Positions 37,831-46,922 of a stretch of DNA of 64,000 bases are shown here, piece after piece. Where the stretch lies: the NCBI RefSeq assembly GCF_039523415.1, contig NZ_BAAAFG010000001.1:124001-188000 (forward strand), given 5' to 3'. Below the pieces are notes generated by a model that did no database searches, was not told the DNA's origin, and saw only the letters and a program-made list of their open reading frames with translations. A program made the translations under genes and the position numbers. This DNA is from Gangjinia marincola (GTDB lineage: Bacteria; Bacteroidota; Bacteroidia; Flavobacteriales; Flavobacteriaceae). The first letter of the stretch is position 1. Every line of letters begins with the position of its first letter.

Positions 37831-38653
37831 CATGTCTGTTGCTCAAATGATTGAGCATATCCATCAAGAAAAGTGTTTTCACGCTGTCGCGGAAGATTAC
37901 TCCTTCACCTTAAAAATTGAGAAATATACCCACTACGTTTGCGGTGCAGTGCATGATGGACATCAATTTAGAAAAGAACTGTGGGATAATTGTATTCATA
38001 CTGAATATGAACGTTGGTACGAAGAAGATCCCTGCACTAAACAAATGGTAGAGGCAATGCCTATTGTCATCGCCGGGTGTGATAGCAGATTTGAATATGA
38101 CTTAAATCGAGCACCTGAAAATGCAATTTACGAAGACGCGTGGGGGAAGAAATTATGGAAATCACCTTTACCCGAAGCAGTAAAAAATAGAAGCCTGCAA
38201 AAGCACGCTTCATTCTATAAGATTGTCAATGCACTTATTGCAAAATTAAACGAACTGCACGATAAGGTGATTGTGTACGACATGCATAGTTATAATTGGA
38301 AACGTTGGGATAGACCGGTTCCAGTGATCAATTTAGGAACGGTTAACGTAGATGAAACTAAATATCAGGCAGATATATTGAGTTGGCGGGATACATTAGT
38401 TAACATTGATTTACCACATAATATAGCAACTACGGCTGGGATAAACGATACTTTTCAGGGAAATGGGTATTTTCTAAAATACATTACCACTCATTTTGAA
38501 AAAGTATTAGTCCTGGCGACAGAATTTAGCAAGATATACTGTGATGAAGAAAACTATGTGATTTATCCTGAAGTAGTTTTTGCCATAAAAGAAGCATTGA
38601 AAAAGAAAATTCCGGCACATGCCGAAGCATTTAAGCAACGACCACATGATTAG
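37823..38653 (+). CDS. N-formylglutamate amidohydrolase family protein
   Basis: 276 aa; an ATG at 37823 overlaps the ATP-grasp stop, and another ATG at 37832 is possible. FGase-family marks are HDGHQFRKELW, CDSRFEYDLNRAPENAI (arginine and metal region), VYDMHSYNWKRWDRP (Asp-His-Ser metal site, about residue 150) and INLGT. The family removes N-acyl groups from glutamate-like substrates using zinc. No histidine-degradation genes are nearby, so a role in the hut pathway is unlikely; it belongs to the ATP-grasp/peptidase operon. It overlaps the next gene by 8 bases. Confidence 0.85.
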   Translation: MHSMSVAQMIEHIHQEKCFHAVAEDYSFTLKIEKYTHYVCGAVHDGHQFRKELWDNCIHTEYERWYEEDPCTKQMVEAMPIVIAGCDSRFEYDLNRAPENAIYEDAWGKKLWKSPLPEAVKNRSLQKHASFYKIVNALIAKLNELHDKVIVYDMHSYNWKRWDRPVPVINLGTVNVDETKYQADILSWRDTLVNIDLPHNIATTAGINDTFQGNGYFLKYITTHFEKVLVLATEFSKIYCDEENYVIYPEVVFAIKEALKKKIPAHAEAFKQRPHD

Positions 38654-39803
38654 CGTAGATACCCAGCAATACGAGGCTTTGTTTAAAATAGACCGCGAAA
38701 TAGATCGCTTGGTGAAAGATATTGAGTTGCTCAATTATTTGAATCCGCTGAATATTGAGCAGGAGAAAAAACGTTTTTTCGCTTCTAAATATTCGCTTGA
38801 ACCAGAGTTTCATTACCGTAAGTTAAAGTTCAATCCCTTTAAACTTCAGCGTCAAATATTTAATCAACGCCTAGAGCGTATAGAAGATGATGATGTGCGC
38901 AAGCTGTATCAGGATATTATTTATGAGTATGCAGGATTAGTGCAGTGCATAGAAAGTATAGGTAAAGGAAGACCCTTTTATTTCAATTCACTTAAGGTAT
39001 TTGGTACACCAAAGGAGCGTGATGTACAAAATGCGAGATTCATTCTACATTTTCAGGATGAGGAAGATGAACCAGAAGAAGAAAAATTACTCGATGTAGA
39101 TGCTGCAATAGATTACTTTGAACACTTCTCACAGCGCTATTCGTTTAACTTTTCCATTCAAAAATCGACAAATATTTCCGCGGCAGCGATGGTACTAAAT
39201 TCGGCTGAAGCACTAGTACTCAAAAAGAATCATAAGTATAGCCAACACCAATTAAAGGTCTTGGCTAATCACGAAATTGGCGTTCATCTGGTCACCACCT
39301 TTAACGGTAAATCACAGCCCTTGCAAATTTTCTCCAACGGTTTTGTACGAAATACTGAAACCCAAGAAGGACTGGCAGTCTTTAGTGAATATATGTCTGG
39401 TTGCTTGAACTTAAAGCGATTAAAAGAGCTTTCATATCGCGTGATAGCTGCTGATAGTTTGATCAAAGGATATTCTTTTTCAGATACGTTTGATTTATTA
39501 TTTAGTCAGTACAAACTAGATCGGGATGAGGCCTGGCAAATCACATTAAGGGTGCATCGCGGTGGAGGTTTCACCAAGGATTATATGTACCTCACGGGGC
39601 TCAAGAAAATTTATAATTTCTATCAGGAAGGTAATGATTTAGGCGATTTGTTGACAGGTAAAGTTCATCTCACGGCATTACCCGTGATTAAAAAACTTCA
39701 AGGTTTAGGATTAGCGCATAAAAATCAGCATTACACAGATAGTTATCATACCAATCTTAATACCAATAAAACGGTAGATTTCATTCTGCATAATTTGAAG
39801 TAG
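38646..39803 (+). CDS. HExxxH/QEGLA putative metallopeptidase (DUF1704, MATCAP family)
   Basis: 385 aa from the ATG at 38646. The central motif NHEIGVH (H209, E210, H214) is an HExxxH metal site, followed by TQEGLAVFSEYMSG (third ligand Glu near residue 241). Public annotation names such proteins flavohemoglobin expression-modulating QEGLA motif protein. The animal members, the MATCAP proteins, are metallo-carboxypeptidases that remove C-terminal tyrosine from tubulin. The bacterial substrate is unknown. Third gene of the overlapping ATP-grasp/FGase operon; it has no signal peptide, so it acts in the cytoplasm. Confidence 0.85.
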   Translation: MISVDTQQYEALFKIDREIDRLVKDIELLNYLNPLNIEQEKKRFFASKYSLEPEFHYRKLKFNPFKLQRQIFNQRLERIEDDDVRKLYQDIIYEYAGLVQCIESIGKGRPFYFNSLKVFGTPKERDVQNARFILHFQDEEDEPEEEKLLDVDAAIDYFEHFSQRYSFNFSIQKSTNISAAAMVLNSAEALVLKKNHKYSQHQLKVLANHEIGVHLVTTFNGKSQPLQIFSNGFVRNTETQEGLAVFSEYMSGCLNLKRLKELSYRVIAADSLIKGYSFSDTFDLLFSQYKLDRDEAWQITLRVHRGGGFTKDYMYLTGLKKIYNFYQEGNDLGDLLTGKVHLTALPVIKKLQGLGLAHKNQHYTDSYHTNLNTNKTVDFILHNLK

Positions 39804-39823
39804 TAACACTAGTACTAAAATAT

Positions 39824-39831
39824 TACCTTTG
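39824..39831 (+). promoter_or_regulatory. -7 box of the pyrR operon
   Basis: TACCTTTG, a perfect TAnnTTTG box, 23 bases before the pyrR start. The -33 element is not obvious. Confidence 0.5.
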
Positions 39832-39854
39832 CACCGCAGAACACCAAAAATTAC

Positions 39855-40409
39855 ATGAGTCAAAAAATCTTACTTAACGCCAAAGAGATTAATGTAATTC
39901 TACATCGATTAGCGTGTCAGCTCATTGAAAACCATGGTGATTTTTCACAGACCGTACTTATCGGACTTCAACCCAGAGGAACTTTTCTAGTCAACCGTAT
40001 CGCAACGATTTTAAAAAAGGACTATCAAATCCATAATTTATCATTAGGGTATTTGGACACTACCTTCTTTAGAGATGATTTTAGACGTAGCGGGAAACCT
40101 TTATCTGCTAATAAAACTCAAATTGATTTTATTGTAGAAAATAAGAGCGTAGTCTTTATAGATGATGTGCTTTATACGGGCCGAAGCATAAGAGCAGCAC
40201 TTACTGCCATTCAATCTTTTGGCCGACCCAAACAAATCGAATTACTCACATTCATTGACCGAAGGTTTAGCCGGCATTTACCCATTCAGCCGGATTATAA
40301 CGGCAGGCAGGTAGATGCTATTAATGATCAAAAGGTTAAGGTATGCTGGAAAGAAAATGAGGGCGAGGATACCGTATATTTAATTGAAAAAGAAGATAGC
40401 TATGAGTGA
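39855..40409 (+). CDS. pyrR: PyrR bifunctional regulator / uracil phosphoribosyltransferase
   Basis: 184 aa, typical PyrR length. The PRPP-binding loop is VVFIDDVLYTGRSIRAAL (about residues 97-114), with IGLQPRGTFL near residue 36 and LIDRR-like LLTFIDRRFSRHLPI near 130. PyrR senses UMP/UTP and PRPP; in Firmicutes it controls pyr operons by binding the leader RNA. No PyrR-type attenuator hairpin was seen in the short leader here. It overlaps pyrB by 8 bases. Confidence 0.94.
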   Translation: MSQKILLNAKEINVILHRLACQLIENHGDFSQTVLIGLQPRGTFLVNRIATILKKDYQIHNLSLGYLDTTFFRDDFRRSGKPLSANKTQIDFIVENKSVVFIDDVLYTGRSIRAALTAIQSFGRPKQIELLTFIDRRFSRHLPIQPDYNGRQVDAINDQKVKVCWKENEGEDTVYLIEKEDSYE

Positions 40410-41340
40410 ATTGAGTGTACCTCACTTATTGGGAATAAAATATCTAAACGAGGCAGATATTGAGCTTATCTTTAAAACGGCTGATCAATTTAAAGAGGTC
40501 ATTAATCGCCCCATCAAAAAAGTTCCTTCTTTGCGTGACATCACGGTTGCCAATCTTTTTTTTGAAAACAGCACTCGAACCAAACTATCGTTTGAATTGG
40601 CAGAAAAACGCTTAAGCGCAGATGTGATTAATTTTTCGGCAGCCGCATCATCTGTTAAAAAGGGAGAAACCCTTATTGATACGGTAAATAATATCCTTTC
40701 TATGAAAGTGGATATGGTCGTCATGAGACATCCTAATCCGGGAGCAGGAATATTTCTCTCTAAACATATCAATGCCAGTATCATAAATGCGGGTGATGGA
40801 GCTCATGAACATCCTACCCAAGCGTTGCTGGATTCATTTTCAATTCGTGAACGTTTGGGAGAAGTGAGAGGTAAAAATGTAGTGATCGTTGGAGATATTT
40901 TACATAGCAGAGTTGCACTAAGTAATATTTACGCCTTAAAATTACAAGGTGCTAATGTAAAGGTTTGTGGACCAAAATCTTTATTGCCAAAACACATTGA
41001 CTCACTTGGAGTAGAAGTTGAGCTTAATTTAGATAAAGCCCTAGCATGGTGTGATGTGGCAAATATGTTACGCGTACAACATGAACGTATGGATGTAAGC
41101 TATTTCCCTAGTACCAGAGAGTATGCACAGCAGTTTGGAGTCACTAAAAAACGCTTAGATCAATTGGATAAAGAGATTGTGATCATGCACCCAGGACCAA
41201 TAAATCGCGGAGTCGAATTAACCAGTGATGTAGCCGATTCGCACCACGCCATTATCTTAGATCAAGTACAAAATGGAGTTGCAGTTAGAATGGCAGTCTT
41301 ATACCTGCTTGCTTCAAAAATTGAACGTAATGAAAATTGA
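40402..41340 (+). CDS. pyrB: aspartate carbamoyltransferase catalytic subunit
   Basis: 312 aa from the ATG at 40402, which overlaps the pyrR stop; a TTG six codons upstream is less likely. The carbamoyl phosphate loop is FFENSTRTKLSFELA (about residues 53-67), then HPNPGAG, GDGAHEHPTQALLD (about 130) and MHPGPINRGVEL near the C-terminus. It makes N-carbamoyl-aspartate in pyrimidine synthesis. No pyrI regulatory-subunit gene is adjacent. It overlaps the following small gene by 11 bases. Confidence 0.96.
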   Translation: MSELSVPHLLGIKYLNEADIELIFKTADQFKEVINRPIKKVPSLRDITVANLFFENSTRTKLSFELAEKRLSADVINFSAAASSVKKGETLIDTVNNILSMKVDMVVMRHPNPGAGIFLSKHINASIINAGDGAHEHPTQALLDSFSIRERLGEVRGKNVVIVGDILHSRVALSNIYALKLQGANVKVCGPKSLLPKHIDSLGVEVELNLDKALAWCDVANMLRVQHERMDVSYFPSTREYAQQFGVTKKRLDQLDKEIVIMHPGPINRGVELTSDVADSHHAIILDQVQNGVAVRMAVLYLLASKIERNEN

Positions 41341-41662
41341 AAAGAAAGAAAAATATACTTTAATTAAGGATGAGAAAGATAACCTTGCCAATTTTGCAGG
41401 ATATCTTACCGGCAGAATTGAGGAATTTAAAGATCAAAATCTTGTCATTGATCTATTGAAATACGATGAAGCAGAACTTACTGATTTGCTTAATTTTTTA
41501 GAGGTGTCTGTGATCCATCGAAGAAAGAAGAGGTCATTTGTCATGCTCAATATTTCCTTATCCACTTCAGAAATTCCTAATGAGTTATTGATCGTACCTA
41601 CCCTTCAGGAAGCAGAGGATATTATAGCGATGGAAGAGATTGAACGCGATCTTGGATTTTAA
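41330..41662 (+). CDS. conserved small protein between pyrB and rnz
   Basis: 110 aa from the ATG at 41330, overlapping the pyrB stop. It is a small alpha/beta soluble protein: a beta-rich N-terminus, NLVIDLLKYDEAELTDLLNF in the middle and VPTLQEAEDIIAMEE at the end, an arrangement like the STAS or anti-anti-sigma fold. Homologues are sometimes labelled ribonuclease Z because of their position, but there is no metallo-hydrolase motif. Function unknown; the coupling to pyrB and rnz looks real. Confidence 0.72.
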   Translation: MKIEKKEKYTLIKDEKDNLANFAGYLTGRIEEFKDQNLVIDLLKYDEAELTDLLNFLEVSVIHRRKKRSFVMLNISLSTSEIPNELLIVPTLQEAEDIIAMEEIERDLGF

Positions 41663-41726
41663 TCAAATAACACTTTCTTAGCAGTCGTTTTAGACACCAC
41701 GGTGTACTTTAGTATAAAATAGATGT

Positions 41727-42635
41727 ATGAAACTAACTATACTTGGATGTTTTTCGGCTTCGCCCAGTTCTAATGCAAAACCTACATCCCAAGTATTAGA
41801 GATTGCCAACCACGTAATATTAATCGATTGTGGTGAAAATACGCAGGTTGAACTGCGTAGACAGAAAATCAAATTTTCTAGAATTAAGCAGATTTTTATC
41901 TCTCATTTGCATGGAGACCACTTTTACGGATTAATTGGCCTAATTTCAACTTTTAGCCTCCTGAATAGAAAAACAGATCTTCATGTTTATGGACCTAAAG
42001 GAATTAAAGAAATTATTCTCCTACAGCTTAAGTATGGCAATGCCTACACCACATTTGAGCTATATTTTCATGAGTTGACCTCCGCCGAATCTGAGCTTGT
42101 GTTTGAGGATCATAAAATTGAAGTACACACCATTCCGCTAGAGCATCGCGTGTACACTAATGGCTATTTATATAAAGAAAAACCCGGTGATCGTAAATTA
42201 AACATGGCTCAGGTAGAAAAATACCCCATCGAAGTTTCACAATACAACAACCTCAAAAAAGGTAAAGATGTGGTGCTGGATGACGGTAGTATTATTGCAA
42301 ATAAGGAACTTACACTAGATCCCTTACCGCCGCGTAGTTATGCATTTTGCAGTGACACTAAGTATAAACCAGATATTATTCCGCTAATAAAAGGGGTAAC
42401 GGGATTGTATCATGAGAGTACCTTTTTAGAAAGCCATGTTCATTTATGTGAAAAAACAAAGCATGCGACCGCAAAGCAAGCTGCTAAAATTGCAAAGGCT
42501 GCAGAGGTTGGATTATTGATTTTAGGTCATTATTCCGGTCGATATAAATCCCTTTCTCTATTTAAGGCTGAAGCCGAAGAGGTTTTTGATCATGTCGCAT
42601 TAGCTGAAGATGGTAAAGTCTTTGAATTTGATTAA
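41727..42635 (+). CDS. rnz: ribonuclease Z
   Basis: 302 aa, typical short-form RNase Z. The metallo-beta-lactamase site is SHLHGDHFYGL (about residues 59-69). Further signs are IPLEHRVYTNGYLY (about 145), FCSDTKY (about 210), YHESTFLE and LGHYSGRYKSL near the end. It matures tRNA 3' ends by endonucleolytic cleavage. It follows the small protein after 64 bases; a TACTTTAG box at 41705-41712 may be its own promoter. Confidence 0.95.
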   Translation: MKLTILGCFSASPSSNAKPTSQVLEIANHVILIDCGENTQVELRRQKIKFSRIKQIFISHLHGDHFYGLIGLISTFSLLNRKTDLHVYGPKGIKEIILLQLKYGNAYTTFELYFHELTSAESELVFEDHKIEVHTIPLEHRVYTNGYLYKEKPGDRKLNMAQVEKYPIEVSQYNNLKKGKDVVLDDGSIIANKELTLDPLPPRSYAFCSDTKYKPDIIPLIKGVTGLYHESTFLESHVHLCEKTKHATAKQAAKIAKAAEVGLLILGHYSGRYKSLSLFKAEAEEVFDHVALAEDGKVFEFD

Positions 42636-42701
42636 CATTTTCTTAATTAAACTTTGCCGAAGCGTATTTTTTTAGCGCGGCATTTCTTGTAAATTGCAGG
42701 C

Positions 42702-43349
42702 ATGGCAAAAGAACTGCACGACTACCGAAAAAGTTACGAAAAGGGAGAACTCCTTGAAGAAAATTTAGGCGAATACCCGTGGATGTTGTTTCAACAATGG
42801 TTTGAAGAGGCAGAGCAGTCTGGTGAAGTAGAAGAGCCCAATGCGGTAGCTGTCTCAACTATTGGCGAAGATGGATTTCCTAAAACGCGCATTGTTCTCC
42901 TAAAAGCTACCGACAAGAATACCTTTACATTTTATACCAACTACACCTCAGAAAAAGGTCAGGCAATAGCGCATAATAACCACATTTGCCTATCTTTCTT
43001 TTGGCCGGGACTAGAACGCCAAGTCATCATTAAAGGCATCGCTAAAAAAACAGATCCTCAAACTGCAGATGCATATTTTGCCAGCAGACCTAAGGGCAGT
43101 CAATTAGGTGCCTGGGCATCAGATCAAAGTTTAAGGATTACTTCACGCGAGGTCCTAGAAAAAAGCTTAAAAGCTTTAGAAGAGAAATATGCGAATAAGG
43201 AAGTCCCGCGTCCCCCGCACTGGGGAGGATTTACGGTAACCTCTCATGAAATGGAATTTTGGCAAGGAAGACCAAACCGTCTTCATGATCGTATTCGATA
43301 TGTAGTAAATGATCAGGGAGAGTGGATTAAAGAACGTTTAGCTCCTTAA
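42702..43349 (+). CDS. pdxH: pyridoxine/pyridoxamine 5'-phosphate oxidase
   Basis: 215 aa, standard length. FMN- and PLP-binding family marks are RIVLLKATDKNTFTFYTNY, FFWPGLERQVIIKG, ASRPKGSQLGAWASDQS (about residues 127-143) and the C-terminal WQGRPNRLHDRIRY. It oxidises PNP or PMP to PLP with oxygen. It is 2 bases upstream of the SixA-type gene, so it starts a four-gene run that continues into polyphosphate metabolism. Confidence 0.96.
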   Translation: MAKELHDYRKSYEKGELLEENLGEYPWMLFQQWFEEAEQSGEVEEPNAVAVSTIGEDGFPKTRIVLLKATDKNTFTFYTNYTSEKGQAIAHNNHICLSFFWPGLERQVIIKGIAKKTDPQTADAYFASRPKGSQLGAWASDQSLRITSREVLEKSLKALEEKYANKEVPRPPHWGGFTVTSHEMEFWQGRPNRLHDRIRYVVNDQGEWIKERLAP

Positions 43350-43351
43350 TA

Positions 43352-43837
43352 ATGAAAAAACTAATTTTAATACGGCATGGTAAATCTGCCTGGGATGAAC
43401 CATTGGCAGATCATGAACGTCCACTGAAAAAGCGGGGATTTGATGATGGGGAGCTGGTATCCTCGGCATTTAAAGAATATCTTGATCAGCCTGTAACAAT
43501 AATTTCTAGTTATGCCAATAGGGCGTTGACAACAGCCAGAATCTTTCAAAAAAACTTAAGCGTAGGCGAAGATGACTTTCATGTGATAGATGATCTTTAC
43601 ACTTTTGATGGCGGGAGTTTGCTTAAGACAATTAAAGCTCAGCCGGATCAAATAGATACACTTATGGTTTTTGGACATAATCCAGCGATGACTAGTATTG
43701 TTAATCAATTGGGTGATGAATTCACACCTAATGTTCCCACAACCGGTTTGACCGTTATTGAATTTGATACCAATCGTTGGAAAGAAGTTTCTAACGGCAA
43801 AACACTACTAACACTTTACCCTAAGTTCCTTCGCTAA
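43352..43837 (+). CDS. SixA-like histidine phosphatase family protein
   Basis: 161 aa. The phosphohistidine-forming motif LIRHGKSAWDEP sits at the N-terminus (His about residue 9), followed by HERPLKKRGFDDGELV, SYANRALTTA and the second catalytic His in VFGHNPAMTS (about 110). This is the SixA branch, whose E. coli member dephosphorylates phosphohistidine on HPt or NPr proteins. Its place before ppk1 suggests a link to phosphate metabolism, but the substrate is not shown. Confidence 0.88.
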   Translation: MKKLILIRHGKSAWDEPLADHERPLKKRGFDDGELVSSAFKEYLDQPVTIISSYANRALTTARIFQKNLSVGEDDFHVIDDLYTFDGGSLLKTIKAQPDQIDTLMVFGHNPAMTSIVNQLGDEFTPNVPTTGLTVIEFDTNRWKEVSNGKTLLTLYPKFLR

Positions 43838-43839
43838 CT

Positions 43840-45930
43840 ATGGCAGAAAAAAGATATATAAATCGTGATCTTAGCTGGCTTCAGTTTAACGCACGTGTGC
43901 TACAAGAGGCTACAGATGCTGATGTTCCACTTATTGAACGCCTTAGGTTTTTAGGGATATTCTCTAATAATTTGGATGAATTCTTCAGGGTGCGTTATGC
44001 TTCGATAAAGCGCATTGAGATGGCGGGTAAGAAGGGTAGAAAAGTGTTAGGAGGATTTACAGCGAATGAGCTTTTGGGGCAAATCACAAAAGTTGTTATT
44101 GATCAACAGGCAGAGAGTATTGCTATACTTTCAGAAATAGAAAAAAAGCTTGAAGCTCATAACGTATACATGATTAATGAGGATCAGACTACTGAAGACC
44201 AAGGTGTTTTTCTCAAAAATTACTTTTTAGAAAAGGTTAGTCCGGCTTTAGTTAACATTATGTTGAATGACCTTGAAGAGCTTCCGCGTTTAAAAGATAG
44301 TGCTGCTTATTTAGCGATTAAACTGGTGCTTAAGACTGAAGAAAGCAAGGAAAATCAAAAGCTTGAAAAACGATATCTTTTGATAGAAATACCAAAGGGT
44401 ATTCAACGTTTTGTGGTACTTCCTGAAGAAAATGGTCATATCTATATCATGATGCTTGATGATCTTATTCGGTATAATTTCAAAACTATTTTCAACATTT
44501 TTGAGTATGAAAGTATATCGGCACATATGATCAAAATCACCAGAGATGCCGAAATTGAAATGTCTGAAGATTTTAGCCAAAGCTATCTGGAGAAGCTCAC
44601 TAAAGGAGTAAAGGACAGGTCAGATGGTGATCCAGTGCGTTTTGTGTATGATCAAACGATTGATACTGATACCCTCAATTTTCTAATGAGTAAAATGGGA
44701 ATTGATGATAAAGACAGTATTATTCCTGGTGGACGTTATCATAATAAGCGGGATTACATGAGCTTTCCCAGCTTAGGAAAACAAGAACTTCTCTATAAAA
44801 AATATCAACCGCTTGAGATCCCTAATCTCATCATACAGACTAGCCTCTTTAGTCAAATTAAAAAGAAGGATTTTTTGCAATATGTACCTTATCAAACCTT
44901 TAGATACACCGTGAAATTTTTGCGGGAAGCAGCTTTGGACCCTAAGGTTACTTCAATTAAAATTACGCTTTACCGCATAGCGACCATTTCCCACATTGCC
45001 AGTTCACTGAGCAACGCAGCAAAAAATGGTAAAGAGGTTACTGTTTCTATTGAATTACAAGCAAGATTTGATGAAGCCAACAATATCATGCATGCAGAGC
45101 GCCTGCAAAAAGAAGGGGTGAAAGTTATCTTTGGTGTGCCTGGACTAAAAGTCCATGCTAAAGCATGCGTAATTGAGCGTAGAGAAGGAGGAAAGCTTAG
45201 ACGATATGGCTTTATTAGTACAGGAAACTTTAATGAAAATACGGCGCGTTTTTATACAGATTATACCTTATTCACCGCTAATAAATCGATATGCAGGGAC
45301 ATTGATAAAGTCTTTTCGTTTTTTGAGATTAATTACCGTGTTCGAAAATTCAAGCACTTAATCGTATCTCCGCATTATACGCGGGATATGCTTAATGAAC
45401 TCATTAACAATGAAATTAATGCTGCTAAGGCAGGTAAAAAATCAGGAATATCACTTAAACTTAATAGTCTTTCTGATTATAAAATGATCGATAAACTCTA
45501 TGAAGCTAGTTCTGCCGGGGTTAGAATTAAATTGATCGTACGTGGTATTTGTAGTTTAATCCCCGGGGTAGCGGGAATGAGCGAAAATATAGAGGCGATT
45601 AGCATTGTAGATAAGTACTTGGAGCATCCGCGGTTGTATATTTTTGAAAACTGGGGAAATGCAAAAGTGTATATTTCTTCAGCAGACTTCATGACACGTA
45701 ATTTAGATCGTAGGGTAGAAATTGCTTGCCCAGTTTATGATGAAGACATAAAAAATGAGTTGATTGATACATTTTTAATTTGTTGGAATGACACCGTCAA
45801 AGCACGGGACCTTGGTTCTAAAGGACAAATAGGATATAGAAGATCCACCGATAAAATCAAACTACGAAGCCAGTTTGCGACCTACGATTACTATTTGGAA
45901 AAATTAGCGCAATCTAATGTAGACTCATAA
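43840..45930 (+). CDS. ppk1: polyphosphate kinase 1
   Basis: 696 aa. PPK1 domains in order: N-terminal NRDLSWLQFNARVLQEA, a middle region with FLRVRYA-like FFRVRYASIKR, and two phospholipase-D-type catalytic halves. The catalytic His is in GLKVHAKACVIER (about residue 440), with STGNFNENTARFYTDY after it. The second His-containing site is near KYLEHPRLYIFENWGN with SSADFMTRNLDRR. It makes polyphosphate reversibly from ATP. It is 2 bases after the phosphatase gene and 12 before ppx. Confidence 0.97.
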   Translation: MAEKRYINRDLSWLQFNARVLQEATDADVPLIERLRFLGIFSNNLDEFFRVRYASIKRIEMAGKKGRKVLGGFTANELLGQITKVVIDQQAESIAILSEIEKKLEAHNVYMINEDQTTEDQGVFLKNYFLEKVSPALVNIMLNDLEELPRLKDSAAYLAIKLVLKTEESKENQKLEKRYLLIEIPKGIQRFVVLPEENGHIYIMMLDDLIRYNFKTIFNIFEYESISAHMIKITRDAEIEMSEDFSQSYLEKLTKGVKDRSDGDPVRFVYDQTIDTDTLNFLMSKMGIDDKDSIIPGGRYHNKRDYMSFPSLGKQELLYKKYQPLEIPNLIIQTSLFSQIKKKDFLQYVPYQTFRYTVKFLREAALDPKVTSIKITLYRIATISHIASSLSNAAKNGKEVTVSIELQARFDEANNIMHAERLQKEGVKVIFGVPGLKVHAKACVIERREGGKLRRYGFISTGNFNENTARFYTDYTLFTANKSICRDIDKVFSFFEINYRVRKFKHLIVSPHYTRDMLNELINNEINAAKAGKKSGISLKLNSLSDYKMIDKLYEASSAGVRIKLIVRGICSLIPGVAGMSENIEAISIVDKYLEHPRLYIFENWGNAKVYISSADFMTRNLDRRVEIACPVYDEDIKNELIDTFLICWNDTVKARDLGSKGQIGYRRSTDKIKLRSQFATYDYYLEKLAQSNVDS

Positions 45931-45942
45931 TTTGGTCAACCT

Positions 45943-46848
45943 ATGCTAGACATAAAAAAATATGCTGCGATAGATATAGGGTCTAACGCGATACGTTTAC
46001 TCATTTCAACGGTTACCGATGTTGAAGGCAGACCGCCGGTCTTTAAAAAGACTTCTCTAGTGCGTGTTCCCATACGACTAGGATCAGATGTTTTTGTAAA
46101 TAATGCGATATCAGAACGAAATATCCAGCGTATGATTGATTCTATGAAGGCCTATCAATTACTCATGGATACACATCAAGTAAAAGCTTACAAGGCGTGC
46201 GCAACTTCTGCTATGCGTGAAGCTGATAATGGTTTGGCTGTCGCCGAAAGAATTAAAGAAGAAACGGGAATTAGTATTGAAATTATAGATGGTGATTCTG
46301 AAGCTGCCATCATTGCCGCAACAGATCTAAACGATTTAATAGATAGCAAAAAGTCCTATTTATACGTAGATGTTGGGGGAGGGAGTACAGAATTCACTAT
46401 CTATTCTCATGGCGAAACGATCACCTCCCGAAGCTTTAAATTAGGAACTGTACGTTTACTAAATGACCTGGTGTCCCCCGAAACATGGATAGAACTGGAG
46501 CAGTGGATAAAGGCTAATACAAAGTCGCTTGAGGGTATAGATTTAATAGGGTCAGGGGGAAACATCAATAATATTTTTAAATCAAGTGGTAAAGCGATGG
46601 GTAAACCTTTATCGTACTTTTATTTGAGTTCTTATTATCAATTACTCACATCATTAACGTACGAAGAGCGTATCGTACAGCTTAACCTAAACCAGGATAG
46701 GGCAGATGTTATCGTTCCGGCGGCAAAAATTTATCTCTCTGCCATGAAATGGAGCAAAGCAAGAAAAATATACGTTCCAAAAATCGGTTTATCTGATGGA
46801 ATTATTAAAACATTGTATAACCAGGATAAAGCAGCTTTAAGCACGTGA
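45943..46848 (+). CDS. ppx: exopolyphosphatase, Ppx/GppA family
   Basis: 301 aa, the short form without the C-terminal HD extension of E. coli Ppx. ASKHA-fold marks are AAIDIGSNAIRLLIS (phosphate-1 loop), KACATSAMREADNG, YVDVGGGSTEFTIY (phosphate-2 loop) and LIGSGGNINNIFK. It removes terminal phosphates from polyphosphate or pppGpp. Placed right after ppk1, it likely tunes the polyphosphate pool made by that enzyme. Confidence 0.92.
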   Translation: MLDIKKYAAIDIGSNAIRLLISTVTDVEGRPPVFKKTSLVRVPIRLGSDVFVNNAISERNIQRMIDSMKAYQLLMDTHQVKAYKACATSAMREADNGLAVAERIKEETGISIEIIDGDSEAAIIAATDLNDLIDSKKSYLYVDVGGGSTEFTIYSHGETITSRSFKLGTVRLLNDLVSPETWIELEQWIKANTKSLEGIDLIGSGGNINNIFKSSGKAMGKPLSYFYLSSYYQLLTSLTYEERIVQLNLNQDRADVIVPAAKIYLSAMKWSKARKIYVPKIGLSDGIIKTLYNQDKAALST

Positions 46849-46922
46849 TTCAGATTTCTGGCTTATTTTTAAAGAGATCACATAAAATTTATGCATTTTT
46901 GTGCCTGTTCAACGTTGGATAT

